A stretch of DNA of 64,000 nucleotides. Source: Gaiella occulta (lineage in GTDB: Bacteria > Actinomycetota > Thermoleophilia > Gaiellales > Gaiellaceae). Where the stretch lies: contig NZ_QQZY01000001.1 in the NCBI RefSeq assembly GCF_003351045.1, positions 248,001 through 312,000 of the forward strand. The letters are read 5' to 3'. Shown here in pieces: positions 45,075 to 53,791 of the stretch. Made by a program: the position numbers and the translations under genes. Numbering within the stretch: position 1 is the stretch's first letter; each line of letters begins with the position of its first letter. The notes under the pieces were generated by a model. That model had not been told where the DNA came from and ran no database searches. It saw only the letters and a program-made list of their open reading frames with translations.

Positions 45075-45623
45075 GTGAAGCGCTCGCACCCGTACTCTCG
45101 GGTAGTGGCCGTTGCAACTCCCGACTCCGATCTGCGGACCCTCTACGACGCGCACGCAGGCGAGCTGTTCGCTTTCGCCCTGCGAACACTGGGTGAGCGC
45201 GGGGCGGCGGAGGATCTCGTGCAGGACGTGTTCCTGCGTGCCTGGCTGCGGGCGGAGACGTACCGGCCGGAGCGCGGCCCCGCGAGAGGATGGCTGTTCG
45301 CGATCGCGCGGAACCTTGCCATCGATACGGCACGGGCTCGCTCGGCGCGACCGCAGCTCGCGGCAGAGAGGGTCGATGAGACGGGCTCGCGCGACAGCGA
45401 GTTCGAGCAGATCGAGCAGCGGATCGTGCTCGCCGAGGCGCTTGGACGGCTCACACCCGATCATCGACGTGCGCTCGTCGAGGTCGCGATCCGGGAGCGG
45501 ACAGTGAGCGAGGCGGCAGCAGTGCTGGGCGTGCCCCCGGGAACGGTGAAGAGCAGGGTTTTCTATGCGTTGAAGGCGCTACGGCTCGGGCTGGAAGAAC
45601 TAGGTTTCGGAGCAGAGGAATGA
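45075..45623 (+). CDS. ECF RNA polymerase sigma factor (SigK/SigL-like)
   Basis: A ~182-residue ECF sigma factor. Region 2 is LYDAHAGELFAFALRTLGERGAAEDLVQDVFLRAW and region 4 is RLTPDHRRALVEVAIRERTVSEAAAVLGVPPGTVKSRVFYALKAL. The start could be GTG 45075 or GTG 45105, which gives the usual N-terminal length. It overlaps the anti-sigma gene by ATGA, so the pair is stoichiometrically produced. Confidence 0.92.
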   Translation: MKRSHPYSRVVAVATPDSDLRTLYDAHAGELFAFALRTLGERGAAEDLVQDVFLRAWLRAETYRPERGPARGWLFAIARNLAIDTARARSARPQLAAERVDETGSRDSEFEQIEQRIVLAEALGRLTPDHRRALVEVAIRERTVSEAAAVLGVPPGTVKSRVFYALKALRLGLEELGFGAEE

Positions 45624-46306
45624 CGGGTTGCGACGAGATCCGGGTCGAACTCGGCGCCTATGCGCTGGGCGCGCTCGAGCCGGAGGACGCGCAGAGGGTT
45701 GAGGCGCATCTCGAGGGCTGCGATCGCTGCCGGGCCGAGTTGGAGCAGCTCTCCTTCGCATCGGACCTGCTGCGGATGCCGGCCGCGTTGGCTTTCGCGG
45801 CTGATCCCGAGGCGGATCCGGCTCCGGTCGAGAAGGCGCTCGCGGCGCTTTCTGCTGCGAGGATCGGCGAGGCTCGGCGCGTTCGCCGGCTCCGACTCGG
45901 CGCCCTGACGGCGAGCGCTGGGCTCATGGTCGCCATCGGGGTCGTGTTCACGCTCGGCACGAGGCCGGCCGATCATTTCGCTCCGACCGGCCGCGCGATG
46001 GCGTTGCAGGCGGGGAACGGCTTCGCCGCGTTGGCGAGCGTACGGCTCAGCGCCCGGCCCTGGGGCACCCAGGTCGATCTTCGAACCGAGCGGATGCCCC
46101 CGCTTCCGCAGGGTGCCTATTACGAGGTCTGGCTCGTGCGCACGGACGGGACACGCGTCGCGGCGGGGACCTTCCGGCCGAGCTCACCCGGCGGACGCGC
46201 GCGCGTCCGGCTCGCCGCGGGGATTCCACGGCCGTTGGTTGCCCGGGTCGGCATCACCCGCGAGGGCTTCGGCCCGAGCGTGCGAGTGCTCGGCGCCGCT
46301 GCCTGA
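45620..46306 (+). CDS. Anti-sigma factor with zinc-binding HC2 domain (RskA-like)
   Basis: A 228-residue membrane anti-sigma factor. The N-terminal zf-HC2/ZAS motif is H-x3-C-x2-C (HLEGCDRC, residues 30-37) with an earlier Cys4. A single transmembrane helix (LTASAGLMVAIGVVFTLG) and an extracellular RskA-type sandwich domain follow (YYEVWLVRTDGTRVAAGTF). It would hold the adjacent sigma factor until a signal triggers proteolysis; a redox or envelope signal is typical. Confidence 0.9.
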   Translation: MTGCDEIRVELGAYALGALEPEDAQRVEAHLEGCDRCRAELEQLSFASDLLRMPAALAFAADPEADPAPVEKALAALSAARIGEARRVRRLRLGALTASAGLMVAIGVVFTLGTRPADHFAPTGRAMALQAGNGFAALASVRLSARPWGTQVDLRTERMPPLPQGAYYEVWLVRTDGTRVAAGTFRPSSPGGRARVRLAAGIPRPLVARVGITREGFGPSVRVLGAAA

Positions 46307-46382
46307 ACGAGCGATCTGAACGAAACCGAGCTCGGCTCCGTATCTCCCGGTGACCATCCACCGACTGAAGGAGTCGCCCACC

Positions 46383-47015
46383 ATGATTCGCCGCCTGCTC
46401 GTCCCCGTCGCTGTTCTCTCTGCCGTTGTGTTCCTCGCAGCCGCCGCGGCCGCCGCGCCCGGCAAGACCGGCAGGCGCGCCGCCGAGCCGGTCAAGGTGA
46501 CCGTGTTCGCGCCAAGTGCCGGTGACGCCGCCGGCAAGGCGAGCAAGGGGTTCTTCGTCGACCTCGCGATCACGTACCCGAGCGCGGCCTCGAGCGGCGC
46601 CGACTTTCAGCTTACCGGCCCGAAGGCCCACCAGAACCTTCCGCCCTTCCCAGGCGCGTTCGGCCTCGGCGCGGACGAGAAGCTGCCCGGCCTGATCGTG
46701 CTGCTCTCGACGACGACGGTCGGGGCCAGGAACGGCCAGAACCTCGCGGGGCTGTTCAATCTGACGGGTTTCACGGACCAGAAATCGAACGAGATCTGGG
46801 ACACCTGGATCGCGGGTGACTCCCTCTTCGGCCGCAACGTCCGTTCCGTGCTCCGCGTCGCCGTCGCCGCGGACAAGAACGGCGACGGAATCTACAACGA
46901 TGCGCCGGCCTCAATCCCCGACGCGAACCGCGACGGACGCATCAACGCCGCCGACCTGAAGGCGTTCGGCGTTGCCTCGAACATCGTCACCGTCCCGTTC
47001 GAGATCCGCGACTGA
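46383..47015 (+). CDS. Secreted protein with dockerin/EF-hand-like calcium loops
   Basis: A 210-residue exported protein. The signal peptide is at residues 1-25 (LLVPVAVLSAVVFLAAAAAAAPG). Near the C-terminus two Asp-rich loops (DKNGDGIYND, DANRDGRINAAD) resemble EF-hand or dockerin calcium sites. The ATG at 46383 follows AAGGAG by 9 bases and gives a clean signal peptide. It follows the sigma/anti-sigma operon and could be one of its targets, as in mycobacterial SigK or SigL loci. Confidence 0.8.
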   Translation: MIRRLLVPVAVLSAVVFLAAAAAAAPGKTGRRAAEPVKVTVFAPSAGDAAGKASKGFFVDLAITYPSAASSGADFQLTGPKAHQNLPPFPGAFGLGADEKLPGLIVLLSTTTVGARNGQNLAGLFNLTGFTDQKSNEIWDTWIAGDSLFGRNVRSVLRVAVAADKNGDGIYNDAPASIPDANRDGRINAADLKAFGVASNIVTVPFEIRD

Positions 47016-47056
47016 AGCATCCGGGGCGGCTATCGCCCGGTACCGGATTCGATCTA

Positions 47057-47290
47057 GTGAAAGACACCTATCCCGACGTCAAGACCCGAGGGCTCGCCGC
47101 ACTGCTCGCCCGGCGAGTCGACGCCACCGAGGGACGGCGCGTTTATGAGCTCCGTCTCGATGGCTGCGATCTCGATCGAATTCCGGCGCGGTTTCTGCGC
47201 GCCACGATCACTCCGACCGAGGTCTCCTCTGTAGCCAATCACGGATCGGCGCGCGCGACGCCGGCATCGTTGCGAGGGCAGGCGGGCTGA
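47057..47290 (+). CDS. Small hypothetical protein
   Basis: A 77-codon frame from a GTG: VKDTYPDVKTRGLAALLARRVDA...YELRLDGCDLDRIP. Composition is plausible, but no family or strong ribosome-binding site is seen. It could be a real small protein or an open frame by chance. Confidence 0.35.
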   Translation: MKDTYPDVKTRGLAALLARRVDATEGRRVYELRLDGCDLDRIPARFLRATITPTEVSSVANHGSARATPASLRGQAG

Positions 47291-47358
47291 GAAACGGCGT
47301 TCGCTACCTGACCGGCGTGGGCGGCGAGACGCCCCCGATCCCGAGCTGATGAAGCCCG

Positions 47359-48282
47359 TCACCCGATCGGCGGGAGCAGGGCGGTGCCGATCCGGTCGTC
47401 GGCCCCCGGGCGACGAAGCAGCGCGAGGAGTCTGAGCGCCGGCTCGGGCGCGCGCGCGCCGGGCTTCGTGATCGCACCGAGCGGCCGCGGTGGGCAGGCG
47501 ACGGCCATTCGGAGCTCGGCCAGCGAGCCGGCCGCAAGCTCGCGTTCGACCGCCCGGCGGGAAAGCAGCGCGAACCCGGCTCCCGCCTCGACTGCGCCTT
47601 TGACGGCGCCTGTGCTCGAAAGCGCGAGCTCCTGCGCCGGTTCGGCTCCGAGCCGGGCGAGCCAGCGCGCTCCGGCCTCGCGGGTACCCGAGCCCTGCTC
47701 CCGCGTGACGAAGGTGGCTGCTGCGAGCGAGGAGGCGTCCACGACGTCGAGGTGCGCGAGATCGCTCGCCGGGGCCACCACCGCGACGAGCTCGTCGCTG
47801 CCGACTTCGAGGTAGTCGACGCCCGCCGGCGGCTCGGGCGTCTCGACGAAGCCGAGGTCGACGTCGCTCGCGAGCACGCGGGCGACGACCTCTGCCGAGT
47901 TCCCCACCCGGGCGTCCACGAGCAGCTCCGGCCGGTCGAGACGCAGCGCTGCAAGCCAGATCGGCAGCAGCGTCTCCCCGATCGTGTAGCTGGCCGCGAC
48001 CCGAAGCATCCGCCGCTCGTGTCGCGCGAGATCGGCCATCGCCGCGTCGGCGCGCTCGAGCCCACCGAGGATCTGGCGCGCCTCGGCGTAGAGGATGCGT
48101 CCCGCCTCGGTCGGGCGCACACCACCCTTCCAGCGCTCGAGCAACGCCAGCCCATAGCGTCGCTCGAGCAGCGCCACTCGCTTCGATACCGCCGGCTGGG
48201 TCAAGTGCGCCGCCCCCGCGGCCTTCGTGAGGGAACCCAGCTCGATCGCCGCCACGAGCAGCGCCAGGTCGCGAACGAGAAT
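47359..48282 (-). CDS. LysR-family regulator divergent from yeiH-like gene
   Basis: A ~307-residue LysR protein. The helix-turn-helix is RDLALLVAAIELGSLTKAAGAAHLTQPAVSKRVALLERRYG, followed by the two-lobe effector domain. No ATG, GTG or TTG lies in frame at the expected N-terminus. The nearest plausible initiator is an ATT at 48282 directly after GAGGGG; otherwise the start is an error or lies upstream. The gene is divergent from the YeiH-type transporter, which such regulators (YeiE-like) usually control. Confidence 0.82.
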   Translation of the reverse strand: MLVRDLALLVAAIELGSLTKAAGAAHLTQPAVSKRVALLERRYGLALLERWKGGVRPTEAGRILYAEARQILGGLERADAAMADLARHERRMLRVAASYTIGETLLPIWLAALRLDRPELLVDARVGNSAEVVARVLASDVDLGFVETPEPPAGVDYLEVGSDELVAVVAPASDLAHLDVVDASSLAAATFVTREQGSGTREAGARWLARLGAEPAQELALSSTGAVKGAVEAGAGFALLSRRAVERELAAGSLAELRMAVACPPRPLGAITKPGARAPEPALRLLALLRRPGADDRIGTALLPPIG

Positions 48283-48334
48283 CCCCTCACTCGCGAGCCA
48301 TTCCCTACGGTTAGATGAAGATGCGCGATCCGAC

Positions 48335-48346
48335 GTGTTCGAACAC
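48335..48346. promoter_or_regulatory. Palindromic operator between LysR gene and yeiH
   Basis: GTGTTCGAACAC is a perfect 12-bp palindrome 25 bases before the yeiH-like ATG, in the AT-richer divergent spacer. It is likely the LysR binding site; it does not match the CGAAC-N4-GTTCG SOS consensus. Confidence 0.55.
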
Positions 48347-48370
48347 CATTTACATGGGTAGCTTGGTTGC

Positions 48371-49351
48371 ATGAGCGTACCCAAGGTCTTCCCGGGAATC
48401 ATGCTTGTCGCCGGGCTGAGCGCCGCCGCGTACACGCTGATGCTGCTCGTCCCGACGACCAGCAGCCTGATCTGGGCGCTGCTGCTCGGCGCCGTCACCG
48501 TCAACCTGATCGGACCGCGCCCACGACTGCATCCGGGAATCGCCTTCGCCGCCAAGCCGCTGCTCCGGCTCGGCGTCGCGCTGCTCGGCATCCGCATGAG
48601 CGTCTCCCTGTTCCTGAGCATCGGCTGGCGCGGCCTCCTGATCGTCCCGGTGAGTCTCGCTGCCACGCTCCTCCTCACGGTCGCGCTCGGAAAGCGCCTC
48701 GGACTCCCGCCCGCGCTCGCGCTTCTGATCGGCACCGGAAGCTCGATCTGCGGAGCCTCTGCGATCGCCGCGATGGAATCCGTTTCCGACGCCAAGGAAG
48801 AAGAGACCGCCTTCGCCGTCGCCACCGTGACGCTCTTCGGCAGCGCGGCCATGCTCGGCCTGCCGTTGGTCGGTGAGAACCTGCTCGGTCTCTCCCCCTC
48901 GGTCTACGGGGTCTGGGCCGGCGCCTCCGTGCACGAGGTGGCCCAGGTCGTCGGGGCGACCGCCGGTGTCTCCGCGGTCGCGCTCAAGGTCGGCACCGTC
49001 GTCAAGCTCGCACGCGTCACCCTCCTCGCGCCCTCGGTCGCTGTCGTCGGCAGCCTGCGCAACCGCCAAGCCGCCTCGACCGGCGCCGGCCGCGCCTTGC
49101 CCGTCCCGACTTTCGTGCTTGCCTTCCTCGGCCTGGTCGCTTTGCGCAGCACAGGCTGGGTTCCCGACGTGGTTGTCCGCGGCACCACCACGCTCGACAC
49201 GCTCCTCCTCACCGCCGCTCTCGCAGGGCTCGGCCTCGGTGTCGACGTACGCCGCCTGCGCCGACTCGGACTCCGCCCCATCGTGCTCGGATTCGCCTCC
49301 TGGCTCCTGATCGCCGGCATCAGCCTCGTCCTCATCCTCGCTCTCTACTGA
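48371..49351 (+). CDS. YeiH/UPF0324-family putative sulfate exporter
   Basis: A 326-residue integral membrane protein with about ten helices. Family motifs include HPGIAFAAKPLLRLGVALLGIRMS, LIGTGSSICGASAIAA and VYGVWAGASVHEVAQVVGA. The divergent LysR regulator supports control by a sulfur compound; relatives are linked to sulfite/sulfate export. Its 3' end overlaps the convergent RES remnant by a few bases. Confidence 0.88.
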   Translation: MSVPKVFPGIMLVAGLSAAAYTLMLLVPTTSSLIWALLLGAVTVNLIGPRPRLHPGIAFAAKPLLRLGVALLGIRMSVSLFLSIGWRGLLIVPVSLAATLLLTVALGKRLGLPPALALLIGTGSSICGASAIAAMESVSDAKEEETAFAVATVTLFGSAAMLGLPLVGENLLGLSPSVYGVWAGASVHEVAQVVGATAGVSAVALKVGTVVKLARVTLLAPSVAVVGSLRNRQAASTGAGRALPVPTFVLAFLGLVALRSTGWVPDVVVRGTTTLDTLLLTAALAGLGLGVDVRRLRRLGLRPIVLGFASWLLIAGISLVLILALY

Positions 49352-49631
49352 GACTGCTTCGTGAACGCACGCGGCGCTCGCAAACGGATCGTCGCCGCGT
49401 CGATCTCGTCGAGCCCGTGACGGATCGCGCTTGCCGCGAGCGCCGTCCGGAGTGTGGCGAGTGAAGTCGAATCTCCGACATCGACGAACCGTCCCGCGAC
49501 TCTCGCTTCGCCGAGCAGGCGGTTGTCGAGCCAGGAGCGCGGCACGGCTGGCGGCGGCTCGTCATCGCCTTCGATCCGATCGAGTTCCGCGAGCACCTCG
49601 AGGTCAGGACGGACGCGAGCCCGATCGTCAT
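49345..49631 (-). pseudogene. Truncated RES-domain toxin
   Basis: About 95 codons match only the C-terminal half of RES toxins: RPDLEVLAELDRIEGDDEPPPA, PRSWLDNRLLGEARVAGRFVDVG and LATLRTALAASAIRHGLDEIDAATIRL. The N-terminal catalytic Arg region that starts a RES protein is missing. The fragment follows the antitoxin stop directly, so a deletion has removed the toxin's first ~90 residues. It is probably inactive as an NAD-degrading toxin. Confidence 0.65.
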
Positions 49632-50020
49632 CCGCCGACGAGGAACGCCCGCTCGGCGCCGATGACCTCCGGGCCTACCTCGTCGAGGTCGCCTTCACGG
49701 AGCAGGCGGGCGGGCGAGCGGTCACCGAGTTGAGGGTTCAGCCCCTGGAACCACGCGCGCGCGATCTCCGCACTGTCGACCTCTGCGATCGCCCCGGCGA
49801 CTTGGAGCGCAAGCCTGAGCCGCCGCTGCACTGCCTCGCTCGGCTCGCGGACACCGTCTGCCCACTCGTTCACGGCGCGCGTCTCCCTCACGGAGCCCAG
49901 GTACGCGCAGAGCTTCAGGCCGAGGATCTCGCGCAGCGCGATCACGACTTCCGGGAAGCTGGAGCGAACTGCGCGGATATGGGCCGCGTAGTCGGGCCGG
50001 GCGACCGAGCTGACTGTCAT
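49628..50020 (-). CDS. Xre/MbcA/ParS-type antitoxin of a RES toxin system
   Basis: A 130-residue protein. An N-terminal helical DNA-binding segment is followed by a DUF2384-like toxin-binding domain (LGLKLCAYLGSVRETRAVNEWADGVREPSEAVQRRLRLALQVAGAI). ATG 50020 is preceded by GAGGAG at 10 bases. An intact antitoxin next to a truncated toxin suggests a decaying toxin-antitoxin module; the AT-rich stretch 50040-50100 is its likely promoter. Confidence 0.75.
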   Translation of the reverse strand: MTVSSVARPDYAAHIRAVRSSFPEVVIALREILGLKLCAYLGSVRETRAVNEWADGVREPSEAVQRRLRLALQVAGAIAEVDSAEIARAWFQGLNPQLGDRSPARLLREGDLDEVGPEVIGAERAFLVGG

Positions 50021-50267
50021 CAGCACATCTCCTCATCCAGGATCTTGCCACACGCTCTATCCAGCTGTCAATCACACGTTAAATCACAAGCCATACCCAG
50101 CTCCTGAGCGTGACCGACGCGGTTGCTTTCCTCACCAGTGCGGGGCGGAGCGACGCCGACAGGTCGAAGCGCGACCGTCGGGCGCCCGCGCCGAGCGGTT
50201 CCAGAGAGACCGCCGAGAGGCTGCCAGACCGAAAACCGCGACGAGTCCGTAGCGAAAGGTCACAATA

Positions 50268-50297
50268 GAAAAAGCCCCGAGTTACCAGGGCTTTTTC
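50268..50297 (-). terminator. Intrinsic terminator of rnpB
   Basis: On the minus strand GAAAAAGCCC-N10-GGGCTTTTTC forms a 10-bp stem ending in a T-run. It lies just after the 3' end of RNase P RNA, in the right orientation. Confidence 0.85.
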
Positions 50298-50299
50298 CG

Positions 50300-50646
<347 letters not shown>

Positions 50647-50733
50647 GTCGAAGTGTACGTCGCCCGCGGCCGCGGAGATGGACAGCCGTGCGCGCGACGC
50701 GGACAATGCCGCCACCGACCGAAGGGGGTTCGC

Positions 50734-51207
50734 ATGAAGGCTCTGGCTCTCGTCGCCATCGCCGCCGCCGGCGCGCTTGTGCTCGTCGCCACCGCAACGG
50801 GCAAGGAGGCACCGCCCCCGCGGGGCGAGATCACGATCCACGTGGTCGAGCACGCCACGACCGACGCCGTCACGGACACGGGCGCGAAGGGCGACTCGGC
50901 GGGCGACGTGCTCACGTTCGCCAACGAGCTGTTCGACCGCACGAACACCCGCCACAGCGGGCACGACCAGGGCTTCTGCGTGCGCACCGTCGCCGGCGCG
51001 GCGTGGGAGTGCTGGTGGACGGCCTTCCTCGCCGGCGGCCAGATCACCGTCGAAGGCCCCTTCTACGACGCGCGTAACAGCCGCCTGGCCGTGACCGGCG
51101 GCACGGGCGTCTACGCGAAGGCTCGGGGCTGGATGCAGCTGCGCTCTCGCGCCGCGGGCACCCAGTTCGACTTCATCTATCACCTGACGCTGATGCCGTC
51201 CCGGTGA
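50734..51207 (+). CDS. Secreted allene-oxide-cyclase/dirigent-like barrel protein
   Basis: A 157-residue exported protein. The signal peptide covers residues 1-23 (LALVAIAAAGALVLVATATG). The core resembles actinobacterial AOC-barrel proteins: GDVLTFANELFDR, GHDQGFCVRT, WECWWTAFLAGGQITVEGPFYD and AVTGGTGVYAKARGWM. GAAGGGGG precedes the ATG. Two cysteines may form a disulfide. Biochemical role unknown. Its 3' end overlaps a convergent small gene by 35 bases. Confidence 0.8.
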   Translation: MKALALVAIAAAGALVLVATATGKEAPPPRGEITIHVVEHATTDAVTDTGAKGDSAGDVLTFANELFDRTNTRHSGHDQGFCVRTVAGAAWECWWTAFLAGGQITVEGPFYDARNSRLAVTGGTGVYAKARGWMQLRSRAAGTQFDFIYHLTLMPSR

Positions 51208-51391
51208 TCGTGCGTGGAGCGGGCTCTGCGGTCGCCTCGACGCAGAGCCCGCTGCCGCACTCCGGGCAGAAGATCCCGCCGGCAGGCAGGTGCATGACGA
51301 ACTCGCCGCACACCGGGCACTCGAGGCTCACCCCGCGCACGAGCGCGACGAGCTCGTGGTCGAGCGTCCGGGCGAGAGGCGTCACGTTCAT
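51173..51391 (-). CDS. Small zinc-ribbon protein downstream of lexA
   Basis: A 72-residue protein with one zinc ribbon, C-x2-C (CPVCGEF) and C-x2-C (CPECGSG). Its ATG overlaps the lexA stop (ATGA), so it belongs to the lexA transcript and is probably SOS-induced. No function known. Confidence 0.65.
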   Translation of the reverse strand: MNVTPLARTLDHELVALVRGVSLECPVCGEFVMHLPAGGIFCPECGSGLCVEATAEPAPRTITGTASASGDR

Positions 51392-52023
51392 CGCAGGCTC
51401 CTGAACACCCCCACGACCTTCCCGAGCACCCGCACGTGGTCGGCGTAGATCGGTTCCAGCGCGCTGTTCTCCGGCTGCAGGCGTATGCGGCCCGGCTCGC
51501 GGTAGAAGGTCTTCACGGTCGCCTCGTTCGCGCTCTCGTCGTCGCCGACGAGGGCCACGACGATGTCGCCGTTGACCGCGTCCTCCTGCCTGCGCACGAC
51601 GAGGGTGTCGCCGTCGAGGATGCCCGCCTCGATCATCGAGTCGCCCCGGACGGTGAGCAGGAAGTCGGCTCCGCGGCCAAGCGGCTCCGGCACCGCGATG
51701 CGGTCGTCGACGTTCTCCTCGGCGAGCAGCGGCGAGCCGGCGGCGATCTGGCCGAGCAGCGGCAGGCGGGGAAGCTCCTCCGCGGGCGGGGGCGCAGGCG
51801 CGGCCTCGACGCGGCGGTGGCCGACGAGGTCGAGAGCCCGGGGCTTCGACGGGTCGCGCTTCAGCAGGCCCGCGCGCTCGAGGTTGGCGAGGTGGGCGTG
51901 CACCGTCGACGGAGAGGCGAGCCCGACTGCCTCGCCGATCTCGCGCACGGTCGGCGGGTAGCCGTGCCCATCCGTGTACGCGACGAGGAACTGCCAGATC
52001 TCCTGCTGTCGTGCCGTGAGCAT
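51388..52023 (-). CDS. lexA: LexA repressor
   Basis: A 211-residue SOS repressor. The N-terminal wing is LTARQQEIWQFLVAYTDGHGYPPTVREIGEAVGLASPSTVHAHLANLE. The self-cleavage site is GQIAAGSPL; catalytic Ser is in VRGDSMIEAGILDGD and Lys in DESANEATVKTFY. I choose ATG 52023 because GGAGG sits 5 bases upstream and the SOS box would otherwise lie inside the coding region of the longer GTG form. Confidence 0.95.
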   Translation of the reverse strand: MLTARQQEIWQFLVAYTDGHGYPPTVREIGEAVGLASPSTVHAHLANLERAGLLKRDPSKPRALDLVGHRRVEAAPAPPPAEELPRLPLLGQIAAGSPLLAEENVDDRIAVPEPLGRGADFLLTVRGDSMIEAGILDGDTLVVRRQEDAVNGDIVVALVGDDESANEATVKTFYREPGRIRLQPENSALEPIYADHVRVLGKVVGVFRSLR

Positions 52024-52044
52024 GCCGCCTCCGGGGTCGGGTGT

Positions 52045-52058
52045 CGAACGTGTGTTCG
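52045..52058. promoter_or_regulatory. LexA SOS box
   Basis: CGAACGTGTGTTCG fits the Gram-positive/actinobacterial SOS consensus CGAAC-N4-GTTCG. It sits 22 bases before lexA, so the gene is autoregulated. Confidence 0.9.
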
Positions 52059-52148
52059 TCACACAGCGTACGGCTCCTGCCGGACGGCGTCAAACGGGTG
52101 GCGCGCGCGCGGAGCAGGCGATCGTGCCGCTGATACCATCCGGCCCCG

Positions 52149-52370
52149 ATGACGTCGGTCTTCGCAGTCCTGCAGGTGCTCGTCTCGGCAGCGCTGCTGG
52201 CCCTCGTGCTGATGCACTCCGGCCGCGACGCCGGGTTCGGCGGCATCGGCTTCACGCCGCAGTCGCAGGGAGGCACCCACATCGTCGAGCGCAACCTCAC
52301 GCGCCTGACGACGATCGTCGCGGTGCTGTTCTTCGTCAACACCGTGATCCTGTATCGCCTGCTCGCGTAG
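52149..52370 (+). CDS. secG: Protein translocase subunit SecG
   Basis: A 73-residue, two-helix membrane protein: VFAVLQVLVSAALLALVLMHSG, the SecG glycine loop (GFGGIGFTPQSQGG), then IVAVLFFVNTVILYRLL. Part of the SecYEG channel. tRNA-Leu follows 23 bases downstream. Confidence 0.92.
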   Translation: MTSVFAVLQVLVSAALLALVLMHSGRDAGFGGIGFTPQSQGGTHIVERNLTRLTTIVAVLFFVNTVILYRLLA

Positions 52371-52393
52371 CCCGCGGGTACACTGAGCGCCGC

Positions 52394-52477
<84 letters not shown>

Positions 52478-52541
52478 TGGACAACGGGGCCCCGAGAGGG
52501 GCCCCGCCCTGTTGCCGTGCCGCGGGCAGTACGCTTGCGCC

Positions 52542-52775
52542 ATGGCCGCGGGAGACGAAGCGCGTGCGACGATCCAGCGACTGCTCGTGACGGGCGACAA
52601 CCGGCTCAAGCAGGGGGTCGACCCGGCGAAGGCACGCGAGAGCTACGAGCAGGCGCTCGCCGTCGCGCGCGCGGCGGGTATCGAGGACGCCGTGCGGCCC
52701 CTCGTCGAGCTCAGGCTCGCCGATCTCGCGCGGCTCGCAGCAGGATCTCCTCCACCCGCTCCGCCTGCCGCCTGA
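52542..52775 (+). CDS. Small helical hypothetical protein
   Basis: A 77-residue protein, largely helical and TPR-like in pattern (ARATIQRLLVTGDNRLKQGVDPAKARESYEQALAVARAAGIEDAV), with a Pro-rich end. The last 65 bases overlap the convergent glycosyltransferase. Probably real, function unknown. Confidence 0.55.
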   Translation: MAAGDEARATIQRLLVTGDNRLKQGVDPAKARESYEQALAVARAAGIEDAVRPLVELRLADLARLAAGSPPPAPPAA

Positions 52776-53730
52776 CGTCGTGCGCCTCGGCGGCCGTGCG
52801 CGCCGCCGCGTTCGGTCGAGGCAGCGCGGCCGCCTCGGTCAGCGCCGCCGCGAGCGCGTCGCCGTCTTCCGGGTCGACGAGCACGCCCGCGCCGGGAGCG
52901 ACGAACGCCGGCGGCCCGCCGACCTTCGTGGCGACGACGGCGCGGCCGCAGGCCATCGCCTCGAGCGTCGCCAGGCCGAACGGCTCGACCAGGCTCGGCT
53001 GGCAGACGACGTCGCTGGCGGCGATCCACACCGGAACCTCGTCGTGGGGAACCGGGCCCGCGAGGCGGATGCGCGACCGTCCCGCGAGCGCCGGCCGCAG
53101 CGGCCCGTCGCCGACGAACGCGAGCTCGCCTTCGCCCCTGTGCTCGAAGGCGCGCGCGAGGCGGAGCACGTTCTTGCGCTCCGACAGCGAGCCGATGCAG
53201 AGAAACGCCGTGCCTGCGGGGTCCCAGCCCACGGCGGCCCGCGCCGCGTCCTGGGAGCGGGGGGCGAAGCGCGCCAGATCGACGCCGCAGTCGACGACCT
53301 CGATCTTCGCCGCCGCCGAGGGGACGGCCTCGACGAGCCGGTCGCGCAGCCACGCCGAGACGGCGATCACGGCACGGGCACGGTGCACGGCGAGGCGCGT
53401 CGCCTCCCGGACGGCGCGGCTCGTGTGCGCGTTCGCGACGTCCTGGCCGTGCGCCGTGACGACGAGCGGCGCCCTCCCGGCGAGCGCTGCCAGCAGGCCG
53501 GCCGGGACGAGGAAGTGGGCATAGACGACATCGGGCCGGAACGAACGTGCCGTCCGCGCGACGTCGCGGGCGAGCATGACGTGCCTGCCGCGCCCGCCGC
53601 GTCGTGACACCACCGCCCGCGCGATCTCGTGCCCGCGCCCCTCGAGCTCGCGCTCCAGGCCGGCGACGAACGTCCCGAGGTCGGGCGCGTCGGGCCCGGG
53701 GTACATCTGCGAGACGAGCAGGATCCGCAC
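52711..53730 (-). CDS. Glycosyltransferase family 4
   Basis: A 339-residue GT-B enzyme. The N-terminal Rossmann domain is present (RILLVSQMYPGPDAPDLGTFVAGLERELEGRGH). The C-terminal domain has TAFLCIGSLSERKNVLRLARAFEH and the E-x7-E motif (PSLVEPFGLATLEAMACGRAVVATKVGG). The acceptor is unknown; there are no linked polysaccharide genes. Confidence 0.9.
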   Translation of the reverse strand: MRILLVSQMYPGPDAPDLGTFVAGLERELEGRGHEIARAVVSRRGGRGRHVMLARDVARTARSFRPDVVYAHFLVPAGLLAALAGRAPLVVTAHGQDVANAHTSRAVREATRLAVHRARAVIAVSAWLRDRLVEAVPSAAAKIEVVDCGVDLARFAPRSQDAARAAVGWDPAGTAFLCIGSLSERKNVLRLARAFEHRGEGELAFVGDGPLRPALAGRSRIRLAGPVPHDEVPVWIAASDVVCQPSLVEPFGLATLEAMACGRAVVATKVGGPPAFVAPGAGVLVDPEDGDALAAALTEAAALPRPNAAARTAAEAHDVRRQAERVEEILLRAARDRRA

Positions 53731-53791
53731 GCGCGCAGCGTACTCCTCGCGCTGGCGGCCCTACCCGTGGGCAAACGCGCCGTCTCCGCGC

